Source of the DNA: Mesorhizobium shangrilense
GTDB lineage: Bacteria > Pseudomonadota > Alphaproteobacteria > Rhizobiales > Rhizobiaceae
Direction of reading: 5' to 3'
DNA length: 64,000 nt
Assembly: GCF_040537815.1 (NCBI RefSeq)
Contig: NZ_JBEWSZ010000006.1
Span: forward strand, 1 to 64,000
Part shown: positions 1 through 10,329 of the stretch, one piece after another
How the letters are laid out: each line of letters starts with the position of its first letter
Position numbering within the stretch: position 1 is the stretch's first letter
Translations under genes and position numbers: made by a program
The notes under the pieces: generated by a model
What the model was told of the DNA's origin: nothing
The model's database searches: none
Seen by the model: the letters and a program-made list of their open reading frames with translations, nothing else

Positions 1-120
1 CAGCGGCCGGAGTGGGGGGCTGGCGCCGCCACATGCGATTGCCTGCCCGCAAGGGGGAAATTGGCCATCGCTCCGGCTTTCGCCAATCGCCGACGTTGCA
101 GGTCGCGGGCTCTCCGACCT
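1..120. other. Left edge, no gene recognised
   Basis: No coding region could be supported in the first 120 bases, which lie downstream of ftsH. In rhizobia ftsH is often followed by glmM; if so here, glmM begins beyond the window edge. That is inference only. Confidence 0.4.
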
Positions 121-156
121 CCAAAACAAAAACGCCGCGGACAAGCCGCGGCGTTT
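121..156 (-). terminator. Rho-independent terminator after ftsH
   Basis: An 11-bp perfect inverted repeat (arms 130-140 and 146-156, 5-base loop) lies 21 bases after the ftsH stop. On the minus strand the hairpin is followed by a T-rich tract interrupted by one G. This is a textbook intrinsic terminator and marks the end of the tol-pal-ftsH block. Confidence 0.85.
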
Positions 157-176
157 GAAACGAATGAGGTACCTGC

Positions 177-2105
<1,929 letters not shown>

Positions 2106-2210
2106 CAATTGTCCCGTTGGCGTCCGCGGGCGGACACGTGTCTTGAGAGGAAACTTGAGCCTAACATAGGGAGAGCGCCTCCCCTTGCCAAGCATAACAG
2201 CACGTCTCGG

Positions 2211-3620
2211 TTAAGCTTTCGCCCATGATCGGCCGGCACTGTGGCCACTGAAAGGCAAGGGCGGAATGGAGGGTGCGCCGGTCAGCTCCGCAACGGCACG
2301 CGCCGGGGCCAGATCGAAGGACGGCAGGAAGCGGGCGAAAGGCGCGACGGCCGGTCGCACCGCGATTGCCGCCAGATCCGGTTTGCTTCCGGGCAGGCCA
2401 AGGCATTGGCCGGCTCGCCAAAGCGCCGGTTCGGCGGCCAGCCCAGCCCGCAAAAGTCCCGGCGGCCCATGATCTTCCGGCACGACGATCTTTCTTGCCG
2501 CCATCATGCCGAGCGGCGCGATCAAGAATGCGCTGTTGGTGTCGCCCAATGTGATCCGCCGGCGCCCATCCCAAGACGGTCCATCCCAGGACGAAATGTC
2601 CGAAGCAGCGGCAGGGAGTGGCAGGCCGCGAATCTCACGCCGCAACCACACGCCGTTCCGGCGCGCGTCGATGACCGTCCGCGACAATGTAGCGCAAAAA
2701 GAGCCGTCCTTCAGCCGGTCGAAAAGCGCTTCGCCGCGCATCCGGTCCGGCAGGAACGAAACCCCGCCAACGGTCGCCAGCAGGATGCGCAGTGCATAGA
2801 CAGCCGCCCGGTCGTCGCCGGATCTGGCAAAGTCGGGATCGAGGCGGACAAGCCCAGGGCCTGGCTGGCTGGCAAGGTCGCGGATCAATGCAGCCGCACG
2901 AAGCCCAAGTGCCGTGCGTCCGGTCGCGGCGCTGGCGGCCACCGCCATTGCATCGCCCCATGCTGCCTTGTCTTCGGCAAGGATCGTCCGGATGCGCGGC
3001 CGCTCGAAGGTTTCATCGGCATTGGTCGGATCGTCTGCCCAGCCGACATGCTGGCGCCGCAGGAAGTCGCGCAGCGCCTGGCGTCTCGTGCCCAGAAGCG
3101 GCCGCAGAATCCAGCATCGCCAGTCGTAAAGCGTGGCTGGCGCCATGCCTGCCAACCCACGCCCCTCTTCGCCGGCCGGCCCCCCTTCGCCTGCCAGTCC
3201 CTTCCCTCGCGCTTGCCGCATCAGCACGGTCTCGGCCTGGTCATCGGCGGTATGGCCGGTCAGGATCAGGCCGATGCCCTCCGATCCAGCGGCCTCGGCC
3301 AGCAACCTGTAGCGTGTCGCGCGCGCGCGCGCCGGCAAGCCGGTCGAAGGCTTGCGGCCGGACCAGGTCAGCGTGCGATGGGAGATGTTGCGCGCTGCGC
3401 AGAGCTTTGCCACGGCCTGCGCCTCCGCCGCCGAGGCCGGCCGCAGATTATGGTCGATCGTCACCGCCAGCAGCTTAGTCGCCGGTGCGGTGCGGTACAG
3501 GTAGTCTTTGAGAAGGAGAAGAAGGGCGGTCGAATCGCTGCCGCCGGACACGGCAACAACGGCGCCGCTGGTAAAATCGATCTTCGAAAGATCCGAAATG
3601 TCAGGCCCGGTGTCGAGCAT
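2211..3620 (-). CDS. tilS: tRNA(Ile)-lysidine synthetase TilS
   Basis: Modifies C34 of the tRNA-Ile CAU anticodon to lysidine, so that it reads AUA and is charged with isoleucine. The N-terminal PP-loop ATP-pyrophosphatase motif SGGSDS is at residues 25-30, and an ILTGHTADDQAETVLMR-type segment follows near 125-140, as in the family. The 469-residue length is normal. The ATG at 3620 is preferred; a TTG codon lies directly before it. The tilS-ftsH order is widespread in bacteria. A 46-bp palindromic repeat fills the gap to cpoB. Confidence 0.96.
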   Translation of the reverse strand: MLDTGPDISDLSKIDFTSGAVVAVSGGSDSTALLLLLKDYLYRTAPATKLLAVTIDHNLRPASAAEAQAVAKLCAARNISHRTLTWSGRKPSTGLPARARATRYRLLAEAAGSEGIGLILTGHTADDQAETVLMRQARGKGLAGEGGPAGEEGRGLAGMAPATLYDWRCWILRPLLGTRRQALRDFLRRQHVGWADDPTNADETFERPRIRTILAEDKAAWGDAMAVAASAATGRTALGLRAAALIRDLASQPGPGLVRLDPDFARSGDDRAAVYALRILLATVGGVSFLPDRMRGEALFDRLKDGSFCATLSRTVIDARRNGVWLRREIRGLPLPAAASDISSWDGPSWDGRRRITLGDTNSAFLIAPLGMMAARKIVVPEDHGPPGLLRAGLAAEPALWRAGQCLGLPGSKPDLAAIAVRPAVAPFARFLPSFDLAPARAVAELTGAPSIPPLPFSGHSAGRSWAKA

Positions 3621-3623
3621 CAA

Positions 3624-3669
3624 TGCATGTCGCCCAAAAATGGTCCCGGTTCTGGGACAACGGCATGCA
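3624..3669. repeat. 46-bp palindromic intergenic repeat, copy 1
   Basis: Interrupted palindrome beginning TGCATGTCGCCC and ending in CGGCATGCA, with an inner arm CCCAAAA matched by a TTCTGGGA segment. A copy of exactly the same length lies at 10262-10307 in inverted orientation, and a shorter relative at 23325-23363. It fills the cpoB-tilS gap. The pattern resembles the short palindromic repeats dispersed through rhizobial intergenic regions; function unknown. Confidence 0.7.
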
Positions 3670-3671
3670 GG

Positions 3672-4766
3672 CTAGCACGCCGCGAGCGCTCTTTCCTGCT
3701 TCACCCGCTCCTTGAGCGTCGGCGATATGTCTGGGTAGCGCTTGCCGATCTCGCTGAAGGTGGCGCAGGCCACATCGTGCTGCTTGAGGCCAACCAGCGA
3801 CACACCGAGCTTGAGCAGCATGTCGGGGGCCTTCTTGGCCTTTGGATAGTCCTTGCTGGCGGCCAGGAAAATCTCGGCCGCATCGCGGTATTTTTGCTGG
3901 CCTAGCAGCGACTCGCCCAGCCAGTAATGCGCATCCGCCGTTCTCGGGTCCTTTGGGAAGCGGGTGATGTGGTCGCGAAAGCCTTGCTCGGCGGTGCCAT
4001 AGTCGCCCGACAGGATGAACTGGTAGGAGTTGCGGTACAATTCCTCCGCGCTGTTGGTGGTGGGCAACGCCGCAACCACCGTGCCGTCGGACTTGCCGGT
4101 CTTGGCCCCACCGGCGGCGGCACCCGCGGCCGGTGCCTGCGCCGGCGCTCTGGCCTGGCTGTGGCCTTCGGCATCGATGACGTTGCCGTTCTTGTCGACG
4201 GTGATGGAGCCGAACGTCTTGGCCGGCGCTCCCGTTCCAGGAATGACCGTGCCGGGATCGCCGCTGGGCGATTCGACGATGACGTCCTCGATGGTCTGTC
4301 CGCCGCCCGACGCATTGCCTGCATCGGCTGGCGCCTGCGTCGCGGGTGCCGCCGCGACGTTCTGCTCGCTGTCGGTTGTCGCGTCGGATTTCTTCTGCGG
4401 ATCCGTCTTCTTCCCGGACGCCGGCTGGCCGCCTTGCGCGCCACCTTCAAGCTGCTGGAAGCGGAACTCGTTGTCTTCCTGCTGCTTGCGGATCTGCTCC
4501 TGCATCTGCAGGACCTGGAAGTTGAGTTCCTCGATCTTGCCGTTCATCTGCCGCAGCTGGTCTTCCAGCGAGGCTGTACTGGCTGACTGTGCGAGCTGAA
4601 CCTGGTCCGGCTGCTTCTTCTCGCCAAGGATGCCGGGCAGCTGGATCGTCGGCAGGTGGAAGGAAAAGCCGCTGTCTGCTGGTTGCCCTGTGCCACTGGC
4701 CAGGGCGGTGACGCCTGATAGGAGCAGCAGCGCAAGCGTGCCGCTCAAGACCGATCTGAAATGCAT
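3672..4766 (-). CDS. cpoB: Tol-Pal associated TPR protein CpoB/YbgF
   Basis: Periplasmic TolA-binding protein that in E. coli coordinates peptidoglycan synthesis with outer-membrane constriction at division. The 364-residue product has a signal peptide (about 1-24), a coiled-coil segment rich in Gln/Glu/Leu (about 65-105), a long Ala/Gly/Pro-rich low-complexity linker (about 110-240), and C-terminal tetratricopeptide repeats, including ELYRNSYQFILSGDYGTAEQ and the following DPRTADAHYWLGESLL. Its position after pal and before tilS is the conserved order. A terminator between pal and cpoB suggests it can be transcribed from its own promoter. Confidence 0.93.
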   Translation of the reverse strand: MHFRSVLSGTLALLLLSGVTALASGTGQPADSGFSFHLPTIQLPGILGEKKQPDQVQLAQSASTASLEDQLRQMNGKIEELNFQVLQMQEQIRKQQEDNEFRFQQLEGGAQGGQPASGKKTDPQKKSDATTDSEQNVAAAPATQAPADAGNASGGGQTIEDVIVESPSGDPGTVIPGTGAPAKTFGSITVDKNGNVIDAEGHSQARAPAQAPAAGAAAGGAKTGKSDGTVVAALPTTNSAEELYRNSYQFILSGDYGTAEQGFRDHITRFPKDPRTADAHYWLGESLLGQQKYRDAAEIFLAASKDYPKAKKAPDMLLKLGVSLVGLKQHDVACATFSEIGKRYPDISPTLKERVKQERALAAC

Positions 4767-4890
4767 GTGCCTCTCGCCGTAGAATCGTTAGCCTGTTTTT
4801 GCGCCCTTCCAATCAGAATAGGACCAGCCAAGCGCCCTCGGCTCATAGCAGGACGTGAGACTTCGGCCAAATTTTGTTTCAAAGGCCCCG

Positions 4891-4921
4891 ACAAGAAAAA
4901 GGCGGCCTCACGGCCGCCTTT
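4891..4921 (-). terminator. Intrinsic terminator between pal and cpoB
   Basis: Perfect 10-bp arms (4898-4907 and 4912-4921) around a 4-base loop. On the minus strand the stem is followed by a run of five T, then CTTG. It lies 75 bases after the pal stop and should end most tolQRAB-pal transcripts. Confidence 0.85.
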
Positions 4922-4996
4922 CGCATCACTGTGTTGCATTTTTGCCGACATCGGCGCCACGCGTCCCATTGGACGCTGAAGCGCTGGGATTGCGCG

Positions 4997-5503
4997 TTAG
5001 GAGCCAGCGCCACTGAGGGTGGTGACGGCGCGACGGTTCTGCGACCAGCAGGAGATGTCGTCGCAGACCGCGACCGGACGCTCCTTGCCGTAGGAAATGG
5101 TCTTCAGGCGGTTGGACGCAACACCCTTGGAAATGAGGAAGTCGCGAGTCGCGGCGGCGCGGCGGGCACCGAGCGCCAGATTGTATTCGCGGGTGCCGCG
5201 CTCGTCGGCATGGCCTTCGACGACGATGGCGTACTGCCTATACTTGTTCAGCCACTGGGCCTGGCGCGCGAGTGTCTGTTGGGCGTCGGCCCGGATCGAG
5301 GTCGAGTCCGTGTCGAAGAAGATACGGTCGCCGATGTTGACGGTGAAGTCCTGTGCCGAGCCGGGCGTTGCCGCGCCGGCGCCGTTGAGGCCGAGATCAC
5401 CGGGGTTGTTCAGCGTCTTCTTCGAGGCGCAACCCGTGATGGCGAGCATCGCCACCAGCGCGATCATGGCCGGGTTTCTGGTAAGTGCTGCGATACGGCC
5501 CAT
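4997..5503 (-). CDS. pal: Peptidoglycan-associated lipoprotein Pal
   Basis: Outer-membrane lipoprotein that binds peptidoglycan and the Tol complex, keeping the envelope tethered during constriction. The 168-residue product has a lipobox ending ITGC with lipidation at Cys25, then an OmpA-like domain with FFDTDS and the typical GHADERGTREYNLALG segment. Start 5503 is preferred over an upstream codon at 5536 because an AAGGAGAGG ribosome site lies just before it and the lipoprotein signal then has normal length. It follows tolB with a 232-base gap. Confidence 0.97.
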   Translation of the reverse strand: MGRIAALTRNPAMIALVAMLAITGCASKKTLNNPGDLGLNGAGAATPGSAQDFTVNIGDRIFFDTDSTSIRADAQQTLARQAQWLNKYRQYAIVVEGHADERGTREYNLALGARRAAATRDFLISKGVASNRLKTISYGKERPVAVCDDISCWSQNRRAVTTLSGAGS

Positions 5504-5684
5504 GCCGCCTCTCCTTCGCAATTCGAGTGAATTCATTGATCAACCAGTAACCACGTTTGGGTTAACCGACGCTCAAGGAACACGGTTAATATTCTGTTTC
5601 GGCTGCCGTCCGCAGCCGGTCCAATCGAGGTCACATTTGGCGCGGACCGTAGGCGTAAATGCGGCCAAAACGCGACCAAGGCAT

Positions 5685-5711
5685 GGAAAGAGGCCCGAAA
5701 GGGCCCTTTCC
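5685..5711 (-). terminator. Weak hairpin after tolB
   Basis: A bulged stem of about 11 bp (5685-5696 with 5701-5711, GAAA loop on the plus strand) lies 25 bases after the tolB stop. The following T tract on the minus strand is poor, so it may be a pause or processing site rather than a terminator. Confidence 0.35.
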
Positions 5712-5735
5712 GAAGTCATTGTGCTTTTTGGCAAA

Positions 5736-7040
5736 CTATTCCAGCAGCGGTGACCAGGCCGGATCCGATGCGAAATTGGCGGTCGGGATCGGCTGTTCAT
5801 TGCGGCCGGTGAGGTCGACCGAAACAAGCTTCGGACCGCCGCCGGAGTCGCGGAAGAACATCAGCACGCGGCCATTCGGCGCCCAGGTCGGTCCTTCCTG
5901 CTGGAAGCCGGAGGACAGGATGCGCTCGCCAGAGCCGTCGGTCTTCATGACGCCGATCTGGAATTCGCCGCCGGTCTGCTTGGTGAAGGCGATGAGGTCG
6001 CCGCGCGGCGACCATACCGGCGTCGAATAGACGCCGTCGCCGAAGGAGATGCGGGTCTGGCCGGAGCCGTCAGCGCCCATCACGTAGATCTGCGCGCGTC
6101 CGCCACGGTCGGAGGTGAACACCACCTTGCTGCCGTCCGGAGAATAGGATGGCGAGGTGTCGATGGCGGTCGAATTGGTCAGCCTCGTGGTCGAGCGGCT
6201 TCTCAGGTCCATGGCGAAGATGTTGGAATTGCCGTCGTCGCGCAGCAGGCTCATGATCACCTTCTGGCCGTCGGGCGAGAAGCGCGGCGCGAAAGTCATG
6301 CCGGGAAAATTGCCGACCAGTTCGCGCTGCCCGGTCTCGATCTGCAGGAGATAGACCCGAGGCTGGCCGCTTTCGTAGGACATGTAGGTGATTTCCTGCC
6401 GGTTCGGCGAGAAACGCGGGGTCAGCACGATCGCTTTGCCATCCGAGAGGTAACGCACATTGGCGCCGTCCTGGTCCATGATGGCAAGACGCTTCTTGCG
6501 CGCGTTCTTGGCACCGGATTCGTCGATGAAGACGACGCGCGTGTCGAAATAGCCCTTCTCGCCGGTTAGCTTCTCATAGATCGCATCGGCGATGATGTGA
6601 GCGACACGGCGTTGATTGGCGTCATTGGCGAAAAACTGTTCACCAGCCATCTGCTGGTTACCAAAAATATCCCAAAGTCGGTATTGAGCGCGGATGCGGC
6701 CATCGGCCTCCTTGCTCACGCTGCCTGTCACCAACGCTTGCGCATTGATGATCTTCCAGTCGTCAAAACGGGGTGGAGCATCTGGGTTGGTAATCTTTTC
6801 GACAAACGCGCTCTTGTCGATCGGCGCGAACAGTCCAGATCGTTTCAGGTCGGCTGTGACGATCTCCGATATCTGCGCGCCGAGCCCTCCCTGAAAGTCG
6901 GGGATGGCGATCGGCATCGGCTCGACATTGCCTTTGTTGACGTTGAGCTCGAGGGTTGCTCGAGCAGGCAAGGTGACCACAGCATTGATGCCCATCGCCA
7001 TCGCGGCGACCATCAGGAGCGGCTTGAGGATGGATTTCAT
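5736..7040 (-). CDS. tolB: Tol-Pal system beta-propeller protein TolB
   Basis: Periplasmic protein that links TolA and Pal. The 434-residue product starts with a signal peptide (about 1-29, ending LPARA), followed by an N-terminal alpha/beta domain with the IPDFQGG segment. A C-terminal six-bladed propeller is built from repeated PRFSPDG/PSYSPDG/PVWSPRG units, about residues 190-430. Length and motif order match the family. It begins 39 bases after the tolA stop. Confidence 0.97.
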   Translation of the reverse strand: MKSILKPLLMVAAMAMGINAVVTLPARATLELNVNKGNVEPMPIAIPDFQGGLGAQISEIVTADLKRSGLFAPIDKSAFVEKITNPDAPPRFDDWKIINAQALVTGSVSKEADGRIRAQYRLWDIFGNQQMAGEQFFANDANQRRVAHIIADAIYEKLTGEKGYFDTRVVFIDESGAKNARKKRLAIMDQDGANVRYLSDGKAIVLTPRFSPNRQEITYMSYESGQPRVYLLQIETGQRELVGNFPGMTFAPRFSPDGQKVIMSLLRDDGNSNIFAMDLRSRSTTRLTNSTAIDTSPSYSPDGSKVVFTSDRGGRAQIYVMGADGSGQTRISFGDGVYSTPVWSPRGDLIAFTKQTGGEFQIGVMKTDGSGERILSSGFQQEGPTWAPNGRVLMFFRDSGGGPKLVSVDLTGRNEQPIPTANFASDPAWSPLLE

Positions 7041-7079
7041 GTCTTCTCGCTTCTCTTGCTGATTTTTTGGGTGCTCGGG

Positions 7080-8237
7080 CTACAGGCCAAGCATCGCTCT
7101 TGGATCGAAGTTGACGCGAACATCGGACCATATGTCTTGCTTTCCTGCAGGAACCTGCAGCCCAGTGACATCGCATTTCTGCACGGCGCGAATTGCACTG
7201 CTGTCGAACTGGGCATTGCCGCTGGATTTCTCGACAGTCGGGCGGCCCTCCAGCTTGCCGGAGGCATTCAGGCTGAAACGAACCACCACGGTGAAATTCT
7301 CCGAACCTTCCAAGCCAACTGGAAGGGTCCAGCAACCACCGAGCTGATCTTCCAATGCCCCTTGCTCGGACTTCGATAGCTTCTGGCCCTGGTTCTTGTC
7401 AGCGCCGAGAGACGCTTGCTGGGTCGAGCGCTTGGCGCCGCCGCCGGACGGCTTCTGCTTGTCGAGGAGAGCTGAAATCTCATTGGCGTTGAACTGCTTG
7501 TCGTCCGACTTCGGCTTCGACGATGCTTCCTTGACCGGCTTGTCGGCGTCCTTGCGCTCCGGCGCCTTGGCGCTTTCGGCCTGTGCCGGCTGCGGCTTCG
7601 GGCGGGCCTCTGGCGCGGGCGCGGAGTCCGGCAGCTTTGTGGTCTCGGTGGGCGGATCCTGTGCTATCGCCTCGGCGACGGCATCCGGCTTGACCTGCGG
7701 CGTCGGCTGGATCGCGGCGGTCTTTTCATCCGGAGGGGTCTGCGCCGGCTGCTTGGCCGGTGTCGGCTTGGGGTCCGTCTGCTTGACCGGCTCGGGCTTG
7801 ACCTCTTGCTTCGGCTGCGGCGCCGGCGCCACTTCCGTTGCCGGAATGGGCTTCGGCTTTTCCTGCGGCTTCGGCACGTCCTCGGGCTTCGGCTTCTCGA
7901 CCGGGGTCGGCGCCGGCGGCGGAGCCGACGTCGTGTCGACCGGCTTCGGCTTGGCTTCCGGCGTTATCGGCTTGTCGGTATCGACGCTGTTCTCGCCAAC
8001 CTTCTGCGCGTCCGGCACGATGTCCGGGCGCTGGGTTGGCGTCGGTGCGGGCTTTTCATGCACGACCGCTTTCTTGTCGCCCTGCAGGACCTGGGCGACG
8101 GCCTCCACCGGCACGATGTCGACAGCGATCGATTCGACATCCGACGGAGGCAGCGCAGCCGGAGCCGACAGCGTGAACAGGCCAAAGACCAGCACCGCCG
8201 CATGCATGATCACCGATGTGGTGAGGCCCGTCCTCAT
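7080..8237 (-). CDS. tolA: Cell envelope integrity protein TolA
   Basis: Inner-membrane protein that spans the periplasm and couples TolQR energy to TolB-Pal. The 385-residue product has one N-terminal membrane helix (about 7-30) and a long Pro/Lys/Glu/Ala-rich extended domain (about 60-265). The C-terminal globular domain (about 285-385) carries the YTDL-like region here as GCWTLPVGLEGSENFTVVVR. Alphaproteobacterial TolA proteins typically have a proline-rich rather than alanine-helical middle domain. It lies 7 bases after tolR. Confidence 0.93.
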   Translation of the reverse strand: MRTGLTTSVIMHAAVLVFGLFTLSAPAALPPSDVESIAVDIVPVEAVAQVLQGDKKAVVHEKPAPTPTQRPDIVPDAQKVGENSVDTDKPITPEAKPKPVDTTSAPPPAPTPVEKPKPEDVPKPQEKPKPIPATEVAPAPQPKQEVKPEPVKQTDPKPTPAKQPAQTPPDEKTAAIQPTPQVKPDAVAEAIAQDPPTETTKLPDSAPAPEARPKPQPAQAESAKAPERKDADKPVKEASSKPKSDDKQFNANEISALLDKQKPSGGGAKRSTQQASLGADKNQGQKLSKSEQGALEDQLGGCWTLPVGLEGSENFTVVVRFSLNASGKLEGRPTVEKSSGNAQFDSSAIRAVQKCDVTGLQVPAGKQDIWSDVRVNFDPRAMLGL

Positions 8238-8244
8238 CTTGCGT

Positions 8245-8700
8245 CTATTGACCCTGTTCCTGCAGTGAAACCAGACCGATGTTCTTGTAGCCGGCCGCCG
8301 AAATGCGGGCCATTACCTTCATCACCGTGCCGTAGTCGGCGCTCTTGTCGCCGCGTATGAAGATACGCTCCTCATAGCCGGTCTTGGAGATTGCCTGAAG
8401 TTTCGCCACGACCTCTTCGATCGGAATTTCTGTTTCCTGAAGATAGACCTGCCCTGCCTGATTCACCGAAACCGTTATCGGCTGGGTGTCGGCGTTCATG
8501 GCCTTGGCTTGCGTGTCCGGCAGGTCGATCGGCACGCCGACCGTCAGCATTGGCGCGGCGACCATGAAGATGATCAGCAGCACCAGCATCACGTCGACCA
8601 TCGGCGTGACGTTGATTTCCGACATCAATGCGTGGTGGCGGCCGCGCCGTCTGTGACCGCGTCCGCCACGTCCACCACCTGCGCCCAATGACATTCCCAT
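8245..8700 (-). CDS. tolR: Tol-Pal proton-channel subunit TolR
   Basis: ExbD/TolR-family stator subunit, 151 residues. A short Gly/Arg/His-rich cytoplasmic tail (1-25) is followed by one membrane helix (about 35-52) containing the proton-carrying Asp36 in the PMVDVMLVLLIIF motif, then a periplasmic domain. Nine bases separate it from tolQ. The basic Gly-Arg-His tail is longer than in E. coli but is common in rhizobia. Confidence 0.96.
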   Translation of the reverse strand: MGMSLGAGGGRGGRGHRRRGRHHALMSEINVTPMVDVMLVLLIIFMVAAPMLTVGVPIDLPDTQAKAMNADTQPITVSVNQAGQVYLQETEIPIEEVVAKLQAISKTGYEERIFIRGDKSADYGTVMKVMARISAAGYKNIGLVSLQEQGQ

Positions 8701-8709
8701 GATCGTCCC

Positions 8710-9420
8710 TCAGGCCTTCGGCGCGACTTTTTCATCGATTTGGCGCGAGAGTATGGCGGAGAACTCGTCGGAGAACCCTTCCATGCGCACCGCGATCTTG
8801 CTCGCGTCCGACGACAGCTTGTTGTAGGCGATGACGGCGGGGATGGCGGCGAGCAGGCCGATGGCCGTCGCCAGCAGCGCTTCGGCGATGCCGGGCGCGA
8901 CCACGGCAAGGCTGGTGTTCTTCGATCCGGCGATCGCCTGGAACGAGGTCATGATGCCGATGACCGTGCCGAACAGGCCGATGAAGGGTGCGGCCGAGCC
9001 GGTGGTGGCGAGGAAGCCCAGACGCCCCTCCAGCTTTTCCATCTCGCGCGTCAGTGCCAGGTCCATCGCCTTGTCGATGCGCGTCTGCAGCCCGAGTGGC
9101 GTTTTCGCGCCCTTCTCGAAGCTTTTCTTCCATTCGCGCATCGCAGCGACAAAGATCGCGCCCATGCCGGTGGTCTTGCGGTCGGCCAGCGTCCGGTAAA
9201 GCTCTTCCAGCGACTGCCCCGACCAGAACACCTGCTCGAAGCGATTGAGCGCCACGCGCATGCGGGCATAGGAGACGAGCTTGTCGACAATGATCGCCCA
9301 GGTCCATACCGAGGCGCAGAGCAAGCCGATCATGACCAGCTTGACCACCCAGCTGGCCTGCATGAACAGCGCCCAAATCGACAATTGCGCGCCCGGTTCG
9401 GCGAGTGCGATATTTTCCAT
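8710..9420 (-). CDS. tolQ: Tol-Pal proton-channel subunit TolQ
   Basis: MotA/TolQ/ExbB-family channel protein, 236 residues, with three membrane segments (about 20-45, 140-165 and 175-200) and the conserved GLFGTVIGIMTSFQAI stretch in the channel helices. Start 9420 is preferred because AAGGACG lies just upstream and the family starts MENIALAE-like; the frame is open a further 53 codons. With TolR it forms the proton-driven motor of the Tol system. Confidence 0.96.
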   Translation of the reverse strand: MENIALAEPGAQLSIWALFMQASWVVKLVMIGLLCASVWTWAIIVDKLVSYARMRVALNRFEQVFWSGQSLEELYRTLADRKTTGMGAIFVAAMREWKKSFEKGAKTPLGLQTRIDKAMDLALTREMEKLEGRLGFLATTGSAAPFIGLFGTVIGIMTSFQAIAGSKNTSLAVVAPGIAEALLATAIGLLAAIPAVIAYNKLSSDASKIAVRMEGFSDEFSAILSRQIDEKVAPKA

Positions 9421-9722
9421 GGTAACGTCCTTAAGATTTTCCGGGCATCGCTGGCGGCTGGCCCATGGGCATCCCTTGTGGTCCGTTCGCGTCAAGCTTG
9501 CGGAATAACCCCAAAATGCACCGTTGGCGGCCTTTTCGGGGCAAATGTTGGTGAAAGGAAGGCGTTTGGATTCCGCCAATCTTCACCAATCTCTTCATGA
9601 ACCGTTATGGTTAAGGATGGGTTAGTTCATAAGGCGCGACGCATTGACGCGCCTTGCGACCATCGCGGCACCGGCGATCATCCGCTCAAGCCGGCATTGT
9701 GCGGCCTGCAATGGGAAGAATT
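9421..9722. other. tolQ-ybgC gap, no gene
   Basis: About 300 bases between ybgC and tolQ with no supported gene. It should hold the tolQ promoter. An 8-bp inverted repeat (9631-9638 with 9648-9655) follows ybgC on the minus strand, but only a weak T tract follows it, so it is at best a weak terminator. Confidence 0.4.
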
Positions 9723-10196
9723 CTAGCTGGCGGCCTTGGGCATGAACGCTTGCACCCATTCCTTGGGAAAGCGCCGGGGACGGCCGTTCTCGCCGATGAT
9801 CGCCGCCTGGACCCGCGCCTCGACCAGCACCTCGTCGCCGCGTTTCAGCTGCTGCGCCATGAAGATGCGCGCGCCGGAAATGTCTTCGGTGCGCGTGTCG
9901 ATGGTCAGGATGTCGTCGATAACAGCCGAGCCGCGGAAATCGATCTCCATGCGCCGCACCACCCAGACGATCTTTTCGCCATGCCTGCCGTCTGCAAGCT
10001 CGGTGTGATGGACACCGGTCAGCCGCAGATAGTCGGAACGGCCGCGTTCGAAGAATTCGAGATAGCGGGCGTGATAGACGACGCCCGAGAAATCGGTGTC
10101 GGCATAGTAGACCCGCGCCATCAGCCGATGGCCGAATTCCGTCAGCGCTCCGGAAAGGCCTGCCGACAGCGTCGCCGATTCACCATGATCGCCCAT
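9723..10196 (-). CDS. ybgC: Acyl-CoA thioesterase YbgC
   Basis: Hotdog-fold thioesterase of the tol-pal cluster, which hydrolyses short or long acyl-CoA at the inner membrane. The 157-residue product carries the 4-hydroxybenzoyl-CoA thioesterase signature YYADTDFSGVVYHARYLEFF (about 28-47) with the catalytic Asp in DTDFSG. Start 10196 is chosen for the AAGGGAAG ribosome site and the typical N-terminal length; the frame is open upstream into a repeat. Adjacent to tolQ in the standard order. Confidence 0.94.
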   Translation of the reverse strand: MGDHGESATLSAGLSGALTEFGHRLMARVYYADTDFSGVVYHARYLEFFERGRSDYLRLTGVHHTELADGRHGEKIVWVVRRMEIDFRGSAVIDDILTIDTRTEDISGARIFMAQQLKRGDEVLVEARVQAAIIGENGRPRRFPKEWVQAFMPKAAS

Positions 10197-10261
10197 AGCG
10201 CTTCCCTTTTTGATCCCGACGGGGCACCTAAAGCGCGTCGCGCTCCAGGTGGTTTCCTCTG

Positions 10262-10307
10262 TGCATGTCGTTGCCCAAGACCGCTGCACATGTTTGGGCG
10301 ACACGCA
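10262..10307. repeat. 46-bp palindromic intergenic repeat, copy 2
   Basis: Inverted copy of the element at 3624-3669, of the same 46-base length: TGCATGTCG at the left end, CGACACGCA at the right end, with CCCAAGACCG and TTTGGGCG inside. It lies between the divergent ybgC and glycosidase genes. Confidence 0.7.
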
Positions 10308-10329
10308 CTGGCTTGGCGCAGGAACCCGG

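Noticed and set aside
5685..5711. Firm terminator between tolB and pal
   Set aside because: The stem has a bulge and the minus-strand T tract is weak; kept only as a low-confidence feature.
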